Positions 33,875-46,115 of a stretch of 64,000 nucleotides of DNA are shown here, piece after piece. Numbering within the stretch: position 1 is the first letter of the stretch; the number at the start of each line of letters is the position of its first letter. The DNA is taken from contig CAKJVC010000031.1 of the NCBI GenBank assembly GCA_918026815.1, forward strand, positions 48,823-112,822, written 5' to 3'. The notes beneath the pieces are model-generated. The model searched no databases, was not told the origin of the DNA, and was given only the letters and a program-made list of their open reading frames with translations. Position numbers and translations under genes: made by a program. The DNA comes from Chalara sp. BL73 (taxonomy: Eukaryota; Ascomycota; Leotiomycetes; Helotiales).

Positions 33875-36800
33875 TCACGAATGTATTTGCGATGGCTGAC
33901 TAGCCTGTAATACCCGCTGCATCTCCTCGATATCTAGAATCGTCTCGTTGAATACATTGATTAGCTTGGTCGCCACTAGGTTACGGTTATATTCCCCTCT
34001 TAATCCCCATAATTTCTCCATTAGCTCACGATTGATCTGCTCAAGCTGCTCGACTGAGCATCCACTAGATCCCTCAACCAATTGACGCAGCAGATTGTCG
34101 GTGAACATAGCGTCTGCTTCAACAAGCTCCTTCTGCGAGGAGATCTGTGATGAGGTTGGCTCAATAGGAGAGTCGTTGAGGATGTTTGCCATGCTTGCTG
34201 GCTTTGTTGATACCAAGCGAGGCGCCGTAGGGAAAGGAGGCACAGCGGGGTTTTGAGAGTATGAATGACCCGAACTTGGTGTCTGGGAAGGCAAGGCGCC
34301 TCTAAGCAGGGCGTGAGCTTGCGAATGAGGCCATGATCCATCACTATTTGAATTCCCTTCGATCTGAGTATCATTCTGGCTCGAATTTCCCTGCGTATCT
34401 GGCAATTGAGAGTCACCGGGAGGTCGATCTACAGGACTAGAATCTGGATGGCTGACGCCGTTGGTTGCTTGAGTACTCCAACCATCCGAAGTCTTCTTGC
34501 CAGAGGTTGTCGTAGATGCATCATTAATCATTGCAGCTGGAGAAGCATCGTGTGAGATTTCCTGGAAGGCAGATCGCTGTGACACTTGTGTACTAGGTCC
34601 TCCAGTAGCATGTGCTGACAGGTTTGATACCCCAGGAGGCATCCTCGGCCATTGCTGATTGGGAGGTTGCATACCCTGAGAAGCACCAGCCTCATCCGTT
34701 CCGCCCATTTGAATGTCTTCACCACTGCCACGAGAGGGCACTGAATTTCCATTGCCAGTATGCAAATGGTCACCATTCGATAGACCACCTAAAGGGCGTG
34801 GCGGTGTGGAAACAATATTGAGACGACTACTTGGGATGGCCACGCCTAGAGTAAGTGCGCCCGATGTCTGCTCAGAGCTGGATGCGCTTGCTTGATGAGT
34901 AGATCGCGCGAACGGATCAGCCCCAAGACCAGTTGCTGTCTTTTTCTTCTGCTTCTCAGCAGCCTCTTTAGTCCTCTCACTTTGTCTTTGATGAACATTT
35001 TCGCAGTCGGCAAACACTGGAGAAGCCTCGATGACAGCAATGTCAACCTCAACGTTTGCCAGGAGCTCGTTAGCCTGGAGAGTTCGCGCTTTGTCCCCAA
35101 TGTTCTTCGAATCCTTGGCAAGCGACTTGATGTCCGCCAGAAAGTCCTTCGCCCGAGCGTAGTACCCATTCGATAAGCGCTCTTCAATAGTTGTAGTTTC
35201 TAGGTTGTAAAAGAATTTGCCACTTGCTGTCTCTATCAATCCCTCGATACCATTCTTATCTTTAGCCACTTCAAATGGGCGGAACTGGGGTATGTCTGGT
35301 CGCACGAAATTCGGGCTTTGTTCATCGAAGAGGTACTGGATTTGACTTTGTGCAATCACCGGAGTTCGGAACTTCTTGTACTTCTTATTGATTTGATCCA
35401 TGATAGGTTGGATTTGGATCTTCAAAAGGTTAAGAATTTGATGATCGCGCTTTTTCAAAGCCTTGATTTCTTCCTTGGTGGGTGGCTTTTGTGGTGGAGG
35501 TGGGGCGACCTCAAGCACTTCAAGCTTCCTCAATTTGCGATTCAATGGCTCTGGGAAGTCTTTTGGCGCTGTCTTCACATATTTAATAATATTCGAGAAG
35601 AACTCTTGTCGGGTTTGCTTCTATAATTAGCATATAGAAGAGGGAAGCAAAGACTGGGCGATAACTTACCCTAGAAGGTCGCTGAATGGTGTAACTGTTT
35701 TTCCTAGAAAAGCCAAATAGATCACGAATCATAACGGGATCCAGTTTGTCATGCGGGGCATCAGCGATACCCAACACTAGGACAGGATCAGTAGGAGGGA
35801 TAGCCCTTAAGAGCCCAAGGAACGTGGTAATGACGGGTTCGCTGACAGTGTGATACCATGTATCAATTCCAGGGAGGTAGATTACACTGGGCTTATGACG
35901 TTTGACTTCAGCAAATAGCTGTACAATGGCAGTCTCTGCAGACTACAACAAGTTAGATAGAATTCAAGAATGCATGCTTCATAAACTCACTCTGGCAGAG
36001 TCGTTAAAGATGGTGGGTAGATCAAAACTCTGGACATGAAGTCCTTCAAAATGGTTCAGAAGACCACCGCCAAGATACGACTGGCCCATCCCTGGCTCAC
36101 CACAAATCAACAAACGTGGGCGAAATACTCGAGATTTTTCAAAGTCTTGTTGTAGAGTCTCTCGGCCGAAGCCACCGTCGGCATCCTCATACTGCTCGAA
36201 CATAGCTTCTTGCAACGCTGTTGTCTTCTTTTTGATAGGAATCAGGCTATCAACGATCTTCTCGATCGTCTTAAGCTGATACCTAAGAAGTGGCTCCACA
36301 AGCTTAGGGAGAGGAGCGGCGCCGGATGACGTTGAACGCTCTGATGACGGGATCATTTTCTTGACAGACAACATGAAATCCTTAGCTGTAATCTTGATCT
36401 TTTCAGGGTCCACTATAAGTTTCTCATTTGAGGAATAGATTTGAGGATAAGTACGTTGCATAGAATTCAAAGCTGCTTCTGTGCATAAAGCTCGTAGATC
36501 CGCGCCTCCATAGCCTTTAGTAACATGAGCAAGGGAGGTCTTGAAAGCGTCGTCAATGCCCCAATCCTTCGTATGAATATTGAGAATGGACTTCCGGGCC
36601 TCAAGATCTGGAAGTGGAAAGTAGAACTCTCTATCGAATCGTCCTGGTCGGCGTAGAGCTGGGTCAATATTGTCCGGTCTATTAGTTGCTCCGATAACAA
36701 TGACTTGTCCTCGTCCATCCATGCCGTCCATCAGCGCAAGTAGTGTTGAGACGATAGAAGCATGAATCTGCTCTTGTTTACTCGACCGGACAGGTGCTAG

Positions 36801-39005
36801 ACCATCAATTTCATCGAAGAAAATGATACTGGGCTGAGTCTTTCTTGCTTCCTCGAACAACAGCCTTAGTTGTCTTTCTGCTTCTCCTACCCATTTACTA
36901 AGCGCATCTGCACCCTTTCGCATGTAGAAGGTGATTTTGCGCCCTCCAGACCCAACACTCGCAGCCAAAGCTCTTGCAAGGAGCGTCTTACCGGTGCCAG
37001 GTGGTCCATGGAAAAGGACGCCTCTAGGAGGTGTCACATGAAACTTCAAGAACAGTTCTGGATAAAGAAGGGGCATCTGAACCATTTCTTTCAACTGATC
37101 GATATGACCTTCCAGACCGCCAATCTTACTAAAGTCAACATTCTGGTCAACGCCAAGAGGATCAGCATCAGCGAGGGCTTTTTGACTCTTGACTTTTCCG
37201 AGATTGGCAGGATTTCCACCTAGAGCAGCGGTAGGATCAGGGTTATTCATCTGGCCTAAGCCAGGGAGTAGTCCTGGCGGGACAGCTGACGTTGGCGTCA
37301 TGCCGACATTACCCCCAACATGACTTGGCCGTTGCATGTTCTCGTCGTCACTGCTGTCCGAATCGACATTGCCGGCAGCACCAGTCCCCCAAGGACCACC
37401 GATCAGGGAACCTGCACCTCCTCCACCACCAAATGGACCATACGTAGTCAGGAGATTCCGCTCCCAGGGCTGGCTTGCCCCAGACCGTCCACCTCTGGCC
37501 CTTCGAGTTGGGGTCGGCGCTGCATCTTCTGCATCTTCGTCTGCAGCATATATCTGATCCATGGGCTTGATACTGTAATCTACAGGTTTTCGCTCCCGGC
37601 GGCCCATGGTCTCATAGACGATGTCTGGATCGTTTCGTCGTGGACGGCGTTTCCTTCCAGACTTCAGATCTTCTAACTCCTCAGCTAGCTCATCATGATC
37701 GAGTTCAGGTTCTTCAGAATCACGTCTGCGAGAGGTGCTCTTAGATTTAGCCTGCGCCGCACCTCTTCCTCGTCCTCGCCTGACTGGGCTCGTATCATAC
37801 TCATCATCAATATCCCTGTTACTTGCCTTTGCTCCAGAATCAGATGCTGAGAGCTCATCCTCCGAAGCATCTTCTATAGGTTCGAAGTCACTGCTTTGCT
37901 CTGCGCCTCCGGTTTTACGCTGCTTCCGCTTTGAACCCCGAGTCAGACGCCGCGGCGCAGCTGCTTCCTCGGCTGGTGTGGATTCGGCCGCTTCATCTGG
38001 TGGTTCGACACCACCTGCTCGAGGGTTCCTGGTTCGGCCAGCACGAGTTACAGGTATGTCATCGGAGTCATCTTCCTCCACAACTTCTGTTGCCTGAGCT
38101 TCACCTTCGTTTGCACTGGCTTCACCCACATCTGGTTCAGGAACAAGGTCGGACTGCACAAGAGGCGGCTCATCAGGTTCATCCTGGTCGTCAGTGCCGG
38201 CCACTTCTGTACGCATCTCAGTATCGTAAACTTCTTGCTCATGTTGGCTGGCCTCATTTGCCTCCTCTTGAATGGTAGATGCAGGTTGTTTCATGCCTTT
38301 TGCCGCTCGAGTCGGTCGCCCTCTACCAATGGGCTCTGGACTCCGCGACGCTCGAATTGCATGACGGCCAGAATTCGACAACTCAACGATATCATCATTG
38401 TCTTCAGTCCTAGCACGCGTTGATCTTCTCGTCCCAAGGCCAGCAGATGTAGGCTCTACACTCGCCCCTCCCCTGGTTGTGCGAGCTGCACTGCCTGCTC
38501 GTGTTGACCGAGCAGGTGGGCGCGGTGTCAGTTTGAGCTTTATAATCTTCGATTTTTTTTCTTCAACAGCGGCATCACTATCGTCCTCATCGCTAGGTGC
38601 CACATTCCGAGACCGTTTGTTTTTCCCTCGTTTCGGCTTAACATCTTCATCGCTCTCATCTTCTCCCACCAGATCTGCGATATCACTATCGCTATCCTCC
38701 TCGTAGTTAACCGACTTCTTTGTCGCCTTTCGCACTGCTCTTCCTGTTTTTTCGTTCATCTCGAAGTCTTCCTCTTCCTCGGACTCAGAAAATGACTCTT
38801 CGTCTAGTTCGCTATCGTCGTCATCGTCATCCGACACGTCCGAACCTCTGTATTTTGTGCGCTTTCGTGGTCCCTGCCCAGAACGCTTAGATCTTGGATT
38901 CTTCGCGGATTTGCGCGGTCGAGCTTCAGTTGGATCAAAATCAGTGTCGTTGGAGTCGGACTTGTTAGGGTCAAAGTAGTCGAGCTTTCGTTTCGCACCT
39001 GGCAT
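33875..39005 (-). CDS. YTA7: Yta7/ATAD2-type AAA ATPase with bromodomain
   Basis: Chromatin ATPase of the Yta7/ATAD2/Abo1 family, which acts on histone H3-H4 and limits nucleosome density. Exons 39005-35991, 35942-35670 and 35620-33875 give about 1677 aa. Residues 1-600 are a long acidic and basic disordered arm (Asp/Glu/Ser blocks with RGRG and KRK patches). AAA1 has Walker A GPPGTGKT (about 666), Walker B FFDEIDG and the arginine-finger region ATNRPDNIDPALRRPGRFDR. AAA2 is degenerate: the P-loop reads GEPGMGQSY with Gln for Lys, as is usual in this family. A bromodomain-like segment spans about residues 1150-1270 (QPIMDQINKKYKKFRTPVI and after). The rest is a Ser/Gln-rich tail with a C-terminal helix. 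All introns are phase 0. The start ATG gives MPGAKRKLDYFDP. Confidence 0.95.
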
Positions 39006-40118
39006 GGCGAGTTAACCGTCCAGAGAGGAAAGAGCGATCAATCGTGATAGAAGGGGATAACCGAATGGCAGATGATTATTGAAATTGGGTGTTCATTTCG
39101 TAAATGGAGAAGGTTGTTGATGGGCACCAGCGCTGTAAAAAGCGACAGGCCAAGAAAAGAATCGACAAAACCGCGACGGAAATACGCGTAAGAATGGTAG
39201 CAAGAATAGATCAATTCCTAAGGAATGCACCAGATGGATATATGATCATGTCAAAGAGAAGTGATGAAGTGATGGTGATTTGGGTGTTATTTCAGCACCG
39301 CGAGATCTGAGTCCGCGTAAAAGTGGGTCCCGACGCTAAAATTGCACCACCAACACAAATAATGTAGGAAAGTGGTTGCATCCTAGAAAAACGACAAGAA
39401 CAACGTTGAAAACATGAAATACACCATTTCCACTCCATCGATGGTCATACCAATCCATCGAACAAGCTCGCTGCACCTCAATCCAAGCCACGGCGAGCTC
39501 TCTCCGGCCAAGCTTGGAACTTTTCAAGCCAGCCAAAACCCAGAAAAAGGGAGATATGAAAGAAGATCAAGAAGAGCTTTTGGAATTGAACTTTTCTTCA
39601 TACCTTTATGGCGCTAGCACTTGAGGCTTAAAAGCTTATTTAGAGCACATCAGGTACAGACCTCTTTTGCGGGGAGTGATCACGTGTTATTCTAACGTAT
39701 ATGCCTCAGGCCTACATAATCTACGTGTGCCTAGATGGCTGAGAAATAAGGAGCTGGTTTTAGACGCAGCTATTACTTTTTTTTTGCTTTATCGTATCCT
39801 TGTCAATGTTTATTTTAAAGTAAATCAATCATACAAACTCACTATTTACCAAATAATTTTTTTTCTCTATTAAAACTGCTCAATGTCAATATTTTGAGTA
39901 TAGTAGGAGAATTGAGAATTAGCATTTTGTGGCTTCTTATTTCTCAGCCAGGAAAGGCCTCATGTCATTGATTGGGATATCTTGACACTGTGTTTCACTT
40001 CCAATCGATCATTTTTTGGTGAATGAAGACTGCATTCATGTTGATAGCACTTTGTGAATGAGTTCCAAGTATACCGCTAATCTTCGGTCAGCTTACATAC
40101 TTAGGCAAATCCGTTTGT

Positions 40119-40167
40119 AAAAAACGTCAAGGTGTGGCTTCGCATCTCAAGTATCCTGACGTTTTTT
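40119..40167. repeat. Inverted repeat, 11-base arms
   Basis: AAAAAACGTCA at 40119-40129 pairs with TGACGTTTTTT at 40157-40167, leaving a 27-base loop; each arm also holds half of a TGACGT (CRE-like) core. It could form a hairpin or be the relic end pair of a small element. Function unknown. Confidence 0.55.
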
Positions 40168-40362
40168 TCATTCAAATCATTACCAATCACTATGCAGATT
40201 ACTTCCAGGGGGCATAGATTTCCTTCGAGTATTTAGAAATAGCCATAAAGCCCCATTGGCCGGTTTGAGGTTTAAATAATAACAAGAGAAAAGGTCCCGT
40301 TGCAAACCATGACTTGTCAACCAGGAGATATAGGGTCTTGGTTAGGGGGGAGGATTCAGGCT

Positions 40363-40383
40363 AGTTAGTAGTTAGTAGTTAGT
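40363..40383. repeat. Short tandem TTAGTAG repeat
   Basis: About three head-to-tail copies of a 7-base unit (TTAGTAG). Too short to be telomeric; probably a simple repeat. Confidence 0.6.
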
Positions 40384-40516
40384 GGCCGAAGATCACTTTC
40401 ATATCTGGCCCACGTATGCATTTCAAATGGAGAAAGAGCTAATTGAAATCAGCATATACACAAGGCTTTGGGTTTCATAGGATTTCATCGTTTTGTTGGA
40501 ATAGGTCTATATTTCA

Positions 40517-41572
40517 CTATAGTTTTGAAGCAGCTCTGAGCTTCGTGGAGTCAGTCCTCCTCCCCTCGTCGTCCTGCTCAGCAACAGTCAAATCTGGAAA
40601 CTTAGCAGGCATTATTCTCCGTGGAGTCGCTCCCTTAATAACCGAATACTTCGAGAAATCCTTCACTCCCGCATATTCACGAAGGAAGTCTTCGTCTAAT
40701 TCTAACAAGCCATTTACCGTCTTAGTCGGGGCTCTAAGCATCGCCAGAATAGCATCAGAGTAGATGGTGGCTTTGCGAAGATCTTGCTCGGAGGCTGGAT
40801 CTGCCTTGGTCATCTGACCTGTGGCAGCGGACTCGATCGCTGCCGCTGGCCATATAGACGTAATAGCCATCTCACTCCTCCCCTCCCTCTCAAAATCCAT
40901 GGCTAAACCCTTGGTCAAAACACTCATACCGACCTTTCCCATGGCATACGCCGTCTTCCCTCGAAAGAACCGTGAGTATATCGGTGGGCTAACAACAATG
41001 ATCCGGGCCTTCCATCCCTGCTTCTTGAAATGGGGAAGACAAGCTTGTACTGTGCCGTATAAGCCTTCTGGATTGACGCGTTGCCTATAACATGTGAGAA
41101 CGAACATTCAATAAAAACACATATACGGAAACAGGCACTTACATCAGCTGGAACCGCTTCATTGGCGTATTCTCTACGGATGCCCACCAAATAGCACCAG
41201 AGTTGTATACTAAGACATCAATCCTACTATATATCTTAATTGTCTCCTCCACTAGCCGCTGCACACTTTCGAAGTCTCTCGTATCTACGGCAATAGCAGT
41301 TGCTTGCCCGCCAACCTCTCGAATCTCCCGTTCGACGGTGCTGATGGTCGATTGCTGTGAGTTTGGATCTGGGGGGAAGGGATGCACGGCCGAAGCGTCG
41401 CTGGTTGATTTCGCTGCTACTACAACTGTACATAGAGGTTAGAATTGATCTTTGACCTGTCGGATGAGAAATTACCGGTATAGCCATTCTTTGCGAGATC
41501 AATGGCGACTTGTCGTCCAATGCCTCGAGAAGCTCCGACAATAAGGGCGACTGGTTGATTGTTTAATGCCAT
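40517..41572 (-). CDS. Short-chain dehydrogenase/reductase, HSDL2-like, with peroxisomal SKL signal
   Basis: NAD(P)-dependent oxidoreductase of the classical SDR fold, 315 aa. Exons 41572-41476, 41425-41143 and 41084-40517. The cofactor motif is VGASRGIGRQVAIDLA; the NAG-equivalent is YNSGAIWW; the active site is YAMGK with the preceding SPPIYS serine. The start is the first ATG after the leader (MALNNQPVALIVGASRG). The protein ends RAASKL, a canonical PTS1, so import into peroxisomes is expected. The sequence most resembles hydroxysteroid-dehydrogenase-like 2 proteins without their SCP2 domain. It is divergent from a kappa GST that also ends in a PTS1. The substrate is unknown; a fatty-acid or lipid-derived carbonyl or alcohol is likely. 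Confidence 0.9.
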
Positions 41573-41983
41573 GATGATTGCTGTAACTGATTCTACTTGA
41601 ATTTGTCCCAAGCGGTACGGTGCACTTTATGCCTGGATCTCATTCCTAGGCTATTCGGTATCCTTCATGGTGGTAGTGGTGTTGTAGAATATGAATTTCG
41701 GGGGGAATGATTGTTTAGTGATCAGGTTGCGTCTGGCTTTCCAGCCGCAGACCTCGGCTCATAAATTATATGCAGCCTTGTGATGGTGAAGCCTGGGGGT
41801 ATCCAGTAGATATCAAGTCATATATATCAAGTCAAAATGGCTAATGACTTGAATTAATTTTATGTTTTCCTTTGTACATCCAACAGATCCAAATATATAC
41901 ACAACAATCCAAGTAATCAAGCGCTCTTCACGTCACAAATCACAATCATCGAACAAGACGACATATCCAAGAAGGCGTGCATC
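41573..41983. promoter_or_regulatory. Bidirectional promoter of two peroxisomal-type genes, with CCTCGG site
   Basis: 411 bases between divergent start codons. It contains CCTCGG at 41752-41757, the core reported for the fungal fatty-acid regulators FarA/FarB. Two direct copies of ATATCAAGTCA occur at 41810-41820 and 41824-41834. Since both flanking proteins end in peroxisomal signals, joint fatty-acid induction is plausible (inference; one hexamer can occur by chance). Confidence 0.55.
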
Positions 41984-42943
41984 ATGGGTGGACATATCGA
42001 TTGCTTCTTGGATATTTGTATGTGCATCACTAATCATTAACCTATCCCAAACCCAGGATCTTACCCCCAGACTTCAACCATCTCGCCACCTCCAAGTCCA
42101 TCCAAAAGCTGACTACGCTCGAAGCCTCGTTTTACAGCTACCTCACCATCAAATATCTTCAGAAGAACAGGGATATACTCAAGACACATGATGTGACAAT
42201 AAAGTACGTCTCATCTCTATCCGGCGCTTTGTTCCCGATATCTTCTCACAGAAGACCAAGAACTAACTAAGCCAGCTTCATCCCCATCTTCCTCGGCGGC
42301 GTAAACGTTGGGTCTGGGAACAAGCCACCGTGGTCCCTCCCCGCCAAAGCAGCGTACGGACAATTCGATTCTGCACGGGCAAAGAAGTACCATGGCATGG
42401 AAGACATAGAAGTCCCCGACTTTTTCCCACCTCTGACCATTCTTGTAAGCCTCTTCCCTCGATCCCCTCCCCTTCTTTTCCCTTTTTTATCCAAAACGAG
42501 CCGACCCCGGAATTGGAATTGATGTCAGATAGCCACAACGAGCAATGTGCTATATCAAGGCAAGCTACTCCAACGAGAAATTCGAGGAGGCATGGCTGGC
42601 TATCTTTCATGCGCTTTGGATCCCACCGCAGAAGAATATCTGTCTTCCCGAGTCGTTGAAGGAGGCGTTGGCTGGGACGAAACTGTTTTCCGAGGCAGAA
42701 GTGGAGGAGATCATGAAAGGCGCAACCCAGCAAGAGTGGAAAGATAAGCTGACAAACAACACGAAAGACGTGCTCGAGAAAGGTGCATTTGGCGCACCGT
42801 GGATGTGGGTCAGAAATGCGGAAGGCAAAGAAGAGCCGTTTTTCGGTAGTGACAGGTTTCATTTCATGTGGGAGTTTTTGGGCCTGCCGTGGGTGGATAT
42901 TGAGGTTTTGCCGAAGGGGAGCGACAGAAAGGCAAAATTGTGA
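41984..42943 (+). CDS. Kappa-class glutathione S-transferase / DsbA-like protein with AKL terminus
   Basis: Thioredoxin-fold enzyme of the GSTK / 2-hydroxychromene-2-carboxylate isomerase family, 230 aa. Exons 41984-42017, 42125-42203, 42276-42444 and 42533-42943 sum to 693 bases. Joined reading: MGGHIDCFLDISSFYSYLTI (the N-terminal D-x-x-S-P/S-type motif with the catalytic Ser region), INFIPIFLGGVNVGSGNKPP, MEDIEVPDFFPPLTILPQRA and GAFGAPWMWVRN, with DRFHFMWEFLGLPW at the end, all diagnostic. The last intron uses the AG just before CCACAACGAGC; an earlier AG would break frame. The C-terminal AKL is an acceptable PTS1, as in mammalian GSTK1 (ARL). A role in conjugating or reducing peroxides or epoxides in peroxisomes is expected. 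Confidence 0.92.
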
Positions 42944-43339
42944 ATAGAAAAGCTCTGCGGTCATCTGAATCTGCCGTATATATTAGCTTGAGTGCAGAAA
43001 TGCTTCGTAAGATAGGATAAAAGACCATCGGTGCCATCAACTCTTGATTGGATAACACTGACTGTTTCTACCAGCTTGAATTTATATCAATGAAAAAGGG
43101 CTATGGTCGGGCGGTAACGTTGGCTTTACCCTGCAAATTCCAGAGACAGAATATGAATGCAAAGCTATAGCCAAGCAGGAATTGGCAAAAGAGAATATTC
43201 TGATGTGGATTTTATTTTGTTTATTATTGGCAGCTAGCAAGTATGGCAAGAGGTCAGCCCTTGATATCTTGCACTGCTAACCCAACACAATCAAATTTAG
43301 CTAAACATTTCACAGGAAGATGGTATATGCTGGGAATTG
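42944..43339. other. Convergent spacer
   Basis: About 400 bases between the 3' ends of the GSTK and DUS1 genes. No feature recognised. Confidence 0.5.
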
Positions 43340-45125
43340 TTACCCACAGACCAGTCCATCCTTCGGGATCTCCACCTTCTCCCGGTTCCCTATTTTCTCT
43401 ACATCCAACCTTCCACTGCTCCCCGACGCCATCTCCGCTTTCCGCTTCTCATCCTCTAGGGCTAACTTCGCTTTATCCTTCTTGCTTAAAGCTAGTGCAC
43501 CTTTGGCTAGGGCTTCGACAGGCAATGGCCGTACATACGGCTGCACCACCCACCACGGTCTCTTACACGCTTTAACCATTGCCACCGAGCTTTCGCAGTG
43601 CTCGCCCTTCGTCTCTTCTAGTCCCTCTTTAGCTACTACTTCAGCAGCCTTCATATCTTTCAACCGCTCATCCTTGGCTAATTCTTCTTCCCAACTTTGG
43701 CCATTTGTATCTTTGTATTGTTTCAAACCATCCTTAACGGCAGCTTCCACCATCTGCAGCACGTTCTCAAAAGCCTCGATATCTCCTGCTCGGCATCTGG
43801 CAAGCGCATCCCGAATATGGTGATGTCGCGCAACAAGCGGCCTTAGAAGTTTGAAGATATGTGGCTGCATGGCTAGGTGATTAGGGCTTGTAGATTTTTC
43901 GTTCTTTTGCTTCTTCTGCTTCTTCTTTGGCGGTCCTTCTTCTGCTTCCTCCTCAGGTTGAATACTGGTAATAGTCTCCTCCACAGGATCGGAAGGCAGA
44001 TAAAGTGGTTTTCTTGTCGGACTCGGAACCTCGAGCACGTATTTGTATATGATATCCATATACCGCCTCAAAACGGCATCCATCCTCCACCCACCCCGTC
44101 CATCTTTGCCTCTCCAGTATTCTCTTCCCTCCCTTCCCACTGTTGGAGCCTCAGAAAACACACTTGGATCATATAGATTGCCTTCAGCGCTCATCACTCC
44201 GTCGGCACCCGTTTCCTCTAGACATTGATCAATATCCTCTCTTCTCAATATGTTTCCATTGGCAAACAAAACGGTCTCTTTCGGTAACTGCTCTCTCAAG
44301 TATCGGATGACACTCCAATCTGCCAATCCTGTTTTGTGCCCCTTCTGCTCCCTCACCCGTCCATGCACTGTCAAAATGCTCGCTCCAGCTTTAAGCACAT
44401 TCTTAGCGTAGTCCAACGTCTTCTCTTTCGTTTCTAGAATCCGTATTTTGGACGTGACAGGGACATCCAAATGCAGATGTAACTTATTAATCAGATCGTA
44501 TATTAACTTTTGGTCTTCTTGTAAAAATGCGCCGTACTTTCCCTTCCTTGCAATTCCTTGCGGACAACCCAGATTCAAATCGACGGCATCGCAGAACGGC
44601 GCAACATATTTAGCGGCCTTCAAAAGTTCGTCTGGGTCATTCGCGCAGAATTGCGTAAACAGAGGCCGATCGATTCCTGGATTACCATCGAGATAGACTG
44701 CAGAGGAAGCGGGAGGACTACCTGAGTCTGGATGCTGGGCCCAAGATGTACGTAGTGGTTGGAAATGAGCATCTCTAAATTTCGGGGTTTCGCCAAACAT
44801 CCGTGCATGCAGCATAGGTGTGTAAGCAACCAAGTCTTTGGAGTCTGGTGACATGAATGACCTCGTAAGAAGTCGCCACGCCTATAACCATAATTTGTCA
44901 GAAATGCGTCTGCAGGCTAAAGCACCGAAAACATACAAATTCAGATTGGTCGACCATAGGCGCAAGTACAAACTTTGGGCTTCCAATACTTTCATAGAAA
45001 GCACGCCCATGAAGCTTCTTTGTGGACGAAGGCACAAGAAGCGAAGGAGAAGAAGGATCTTTTAGGGTACTAGGAGACGAGATCGAGGATGTTGTAGTGG
45101 ACGCCATGTTGCTCAATGAATCCAT
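43340..45125 (-). CDS. DUS1: tRNA-dihydrouridine synthase (Dus1 type)
   Basis: FMN/NADPH-dependent reduction of uridine to dihydrouridine at tRNA D-loop positions 16/17. Exons 45125-44937 and 44881-43340 give 576 aa; the intron is phase 0 and joins VDQSEF to AWRLL. A second in-frame ATG lies at 45107. The FMN barrel begins FVLAPMVDQSEFAWRLL and includes CDAVDLNLGCPQGIARKGKY (with the catalytic Cys), VTSKIRI, LTVHGR and LFANGNILRREDIDQCLEETGADGVMSAEG. A Lys/Glu-rich insert (PPKKKQKKQK) and a long helical C-terminal extension with a second tRNA-binding-like region follow, as in fungal Dus1. The N-terminal Ser/Thr-rich 45 residues could be a leader. It converges with GSTK. Confidence 0.93.
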
Positions 45126-46115
45126 TGTGCAACGAAATGTCTGCGAGCCAGATCGCCGGGTCCCAGCCCACACCCTGCGACGCGTGATGGTAACCGCCAG
45201 ATTAGTAGTAGCCAGTTAGGCTATCATACCTTTTATCGAGCTTACAGGAGATTTTGAGATCAGATCGAAAAAGTCGGACGAGGCTGTTTGCCAAGACAAG
45301 GCTGCAGAGAGGGTCTTCTTACTAAGGCTCAGAATGGTTAGCTTTCCACCGAAGAAGGTTACACATACCCCGTCTTCTGGCGAGAGTCTCTGCGAGCAAA
45401 CTTTATGGTGACGTTCAAGTTCTACATGCATTGCAAATGCTTTTGTATTTTGAAGGGCGAAGGCCTAGACACGACTTTTGGGAAGATTTTACAAGATGAG
45501 AATGATTGTCAGTCCACAATTTAGAGATACTCAAGGTAGAACTTTGATTCATGTAAGAATCATTTATTACGTATGCCGCTCAGTCTTCTACCTTTCCCGA
45601 ACTATGATGACAGGCGCTGAAAGTACGATGCAATGAAGTATGAGTAGAACGGCCACGAACGAAGATGAAACCAAAGATGCTCTCCTCCACCACTTCTAGT
45701 ATCATAACTCAGTACCTAAAAAGACTCGGACCACCAAGATCGAAACTTTTGTAAGCAGCTACCGCTCAGAGCTAGAAAGATTTGGATGAGCCAGACCACC
45801 TGCAAGTGTGCTGACTAATCCCCCCAAATCGAAAAGGCTTTGCAGCATTATATCTCTCCTCGGGAGCTCCATCCACAACCGATCCTCGACAACTACAGTC
45901 TTGTCTGTTTAAAAGAAGACGGCCAACGCCAGTCTATAAAATGAAATAGTGCTCGACCAAATCGCTCAGATGTGAATGACGCCGTACACCATGTAATGCG
46001 GCCCCTAGTGAAAACGCCTGTAAAGTGTGAATGTGTACGCAGGGCAAAACTTTCGTGCGCCCTTATATGCGATGAGAGAATATCGTGGACTGTTCAGCCA
46101 GTCATAATCGTGTCA
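45126..46115. other. Intergenic, DUS1 promoter side
   Basis: About 990 bases upstream of DUS1 and downstream of the Bni4-like gene. Open frames here are short and featureless. Confidence 0.5.

Larger units (their letters stand above)
39006..40516. other. 1.5-kb intergenic region with hairpin and small tandem repeat
   Basis: Promoter of the Yta7-type gene plus the 3' side of the SDR gene. Very T/A-rich around 39775-39880. It contains an 11-base inverted repeat (40119-40129 with 40157-40167) and three copies of TTAGTAG-like units near 40363-40383. No coding signal beyond short shadow-like frames. Confidence 0.5.

Noticed and set aside
37735..38706. Several plus-strand frames of 100-120 codons
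   Set aside because: Shadows opposite the acidic/basic arm of the Yta7-type gene, where codon bias keeps the other strand open.
40340..40384. Telomere-like repeat (TTAG-rich)
   Set aside because: Unit is TTAGTAG in about three copies next to ordinary genes, not TTAGGG arrays.
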